A stretch of 64,000 nucleotides of DNA from Weissella diestrammenae (lineage in GTDB: Bacteria > Bacillota > Bacilli > Lactobacillales > Lactobacillaceae): positions 1,550,001-1,614,000 of the forward strand of contig NZ_CP060724.1 in the NCBI RefSeq assembly GCF_014397255.1, in the 5' to 3' direction. The notes under the pieces were generated by a model. The model searched no databases, had not been told where the DNA came from, and saw only the letters and a list, made by a program, of their open reading frames with translations. The translations under genes were made by a program, and so were the position numbers. Shown here piece by piece: positions 63,083-64,000 of the stretch; positions within the stretch are counted from its first letter, which is position 1; every line of letters begins with the position of its first letter.

Positions 63083-64000
63083 AATTTAACTCATTCTCTC
63101 GCATTTCTTGTAAGAACAATGTCATTTTATCCTTTTTAATCTCAATGACCTGTTCACCGAATAAATACCAATCTTCAGGAGTTGGTGGCTCTAACCAAAT
63201 AATTGTACGTTTCTTAGTTTCGTCAGTAAACATATAATCAGACAAAATAATATCTGCTAAATTTGGATCATTAGTCACCTCAACATCCATCCACTGGAAT
63301 GAACGAATTTGAGTCGCCAGCCACTCCGTCAATGCAGTACCGGCCGAAAAACTCAGGTAAACTGAAATGTTGTTTTTTTCTGGTAATAATTCATTTTGTT
63401 CGAGCAAAACGCACAAACGAATGAATGTTCGCATTGATACGGTACTCTGCGTTTCTATTTGAAAATGTTCACGTAACGAATCGGCAATATAGAAAGCAAC
63501 GGGTGAATTGTCAATAAAGTAGCGTTTACGAAGTTGGAACATATCGTACTCTACAAAATTTGGTCGGAGGTAGCCCGCTAATAAGATTAAAAACAATTGT
63601 TTTTTAATCTTACCAACCGGCTGCGCTTCTTGTAGTTGGGTGCGTGCCATGTGTGAAAAAACGCGTTCAAACACATTAACTAAAGATGATGTCAGTTCAA
63701 GCTCATTCATCCGATCAATTTGTAAGAAATCTTCTGAGAGCAAGAAGAAAATAATGAATTGAATGCTGTTGGAATGCTCTAAGTGCTTTGCTACATCATG
63801 CCAAACACTGGATGCATCTAAATTTATTAAGAGTTCATCAACACCAATTTGTTGATATTGGCACAGATCAATGATCATCAACATTGATTCAACTTGCCGT
63901 TCAAAATGTGCGTCGATGAGCTGATTTTGAATTAAATATGTCACAAAAGCACGAGATTTAATTTTTTGACTAGTTTTAATGTCGGCCCATGAATTTAAAT
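63072..64000 (-). CDS. Mga-like transcriptional regulator, 5' end outside window
   Basis: The frame is open past the right edge, so only about 308 C-terminal residues are visible; the DNA-binding part is missing. Visible parts are helical (QLIDAHFERQVESMLMIIDL; SMRTFIRLCVLLEQNELLPE) with a C-terminal EIIB-like block (NNISVYLSFSAGTALTEWLA, IILSDYMFTD), the layout of Mga/PRD regulators. A GTG at 63944 is not a real start, since the sequence before it continues in frame. It overlaps the lectin gene by 11 bases, so it probably controls this adhesin locus. Confidence 0.65.
   Translation of the reverse strand, partial: LNSWADIKTSQKIKSRAFVTYLIQNQLIDAHFERQVESMLMIIDLCQYQQIGVDELLINLDASSVWHDVAKHLEHSNSIQFIIFFLLSEDFLQIDRMNELELTSSLVNVFERVFSHMARTQLQEAQPVGKIKKQLFLILLAGYLRPNFVEYDMFQLRKRYFIDNSPVAFYIADSLREHFQIETQSTVSMRTFIRLCVLLEQNELLPEKNNISVYLSFSAGTALTEWLATQIRSFQWMDVEVTNDPNLADIILSDYMFTDETKKRTIIWLEPPTPEDWYLFGEQVIEIKKDKMTLFLQEMRENELNYEV

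Noticed and set aside
1-64000. CRISPR arrays, tRNA/rRNA genes, IS elements, prophage genes
   Set aside because: No regularly spaced repeats, no tRNA-like TTCGAATC arm with matching cloverleaf and no transposase or phage structural motifs were seen by eye; a dedicated scan would be needed to be certain.

Overview
The window looks like chromosomal DNA of a low-GC, heterofermentative lactic acid bacterium of the Lactobacillaceae (Leuconostoc/Weissella group), most probably Weissella. This rests on AT-rich Firmicute-style promoters, strong AGGAGG-like ribosome sites, many LPXTG/MucBP/Cna-type surface proteins, a ribose cassette (kinase, pyranase, RbsU), acetate kinase, an acetoin/butanediol dehydrogenase, oleate hydratase and several CcpA (cre) sites. 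The genus is inferred, not proven. I saw no tRNA, rRNA, IS element, phage module or CRISPR array.

Layout. 1-3.9 kb: end of a membrane glycosyltransferase, a maltose-type acetyltransferase, an NlpC/P60 wall hydrolase, a proC remnant, a HAD phosphatase and a GtrA-like protein. 4.1-7.1 kb: a Cna-type LPXTG adhesin facing azlCD. 7.4-13.5 kb: oleate hydratase, rbsK-rbsD-rbsU and ackA, several with cre boxes. 13.8-18.7 kb: a five-gene glycerol-3-phosphate/glycerophosphodiester uptake operon. 18.8-20.0 kb: a MUB-type LPXTG protein behind a structured leader RNA and a 14-codon leader ORF. 20.1-24.8 kb: a MerR-controlled oxidoreductase island with two matching 19-bp-spacer promoters, in which the MFS transporter and an SDR gene are broken. 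25-28 kb: iron alcohol dehydrogenase, a flavoprotein and a WYL regulator. 28.2-30.7 kb: MucBP proteins with non-standard sorting motifs. 30.8-34.5 kb: a CPA1 antiporter and a DUF2075 ATPase.

34.5-41.4 kb is a decayed accessory zone: a secreted orphan protein with a small membrane partner, a TMEM175-like channel with a stop codon, a frameshifted secreted lysin-like gene, a flavodoxin-fold oxidoreductase with a Crp/Fnr regulator, and many fragments. 41.4-49.1 kb: a DUF4230 protein, butanediol dehydrogenase, a membrane-anchored methyltransferase and a carbohydrate locus (GPH transporter, AraC regulator, frameshifted DUF5695 protein) behind a cre box. 49.3-53.8 kb: an Rrf2/NAD-binding pair, a candidate SAM-I (S-box) riboswitch with promoter and terminator in front of one unrecognised 114-codon gene, and a TetR-controlled ABC exporter with a palindromic operator. 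53.8-59.3 kb: an orphan RelB/DinJ antitoxin not in the usual gene calls, an Rgg-type regulator, a cre-controlled GlsB-like stress protein and a MacB-like ABC system. 59.5-64 kb: a Pr6Pr membrane protein, then a surface locus (Mga-like regulator, L-type lectin protein, Cna adhesin) running off the right edge.

The most notable item is the SAM riboswitch unit at 50.6-51.2 kb. The decay of transporters, surface proteins and oxidoreductases suggests ongoing genome reduction, although single-base frameshifts in homopolymers could also be assembly errors.
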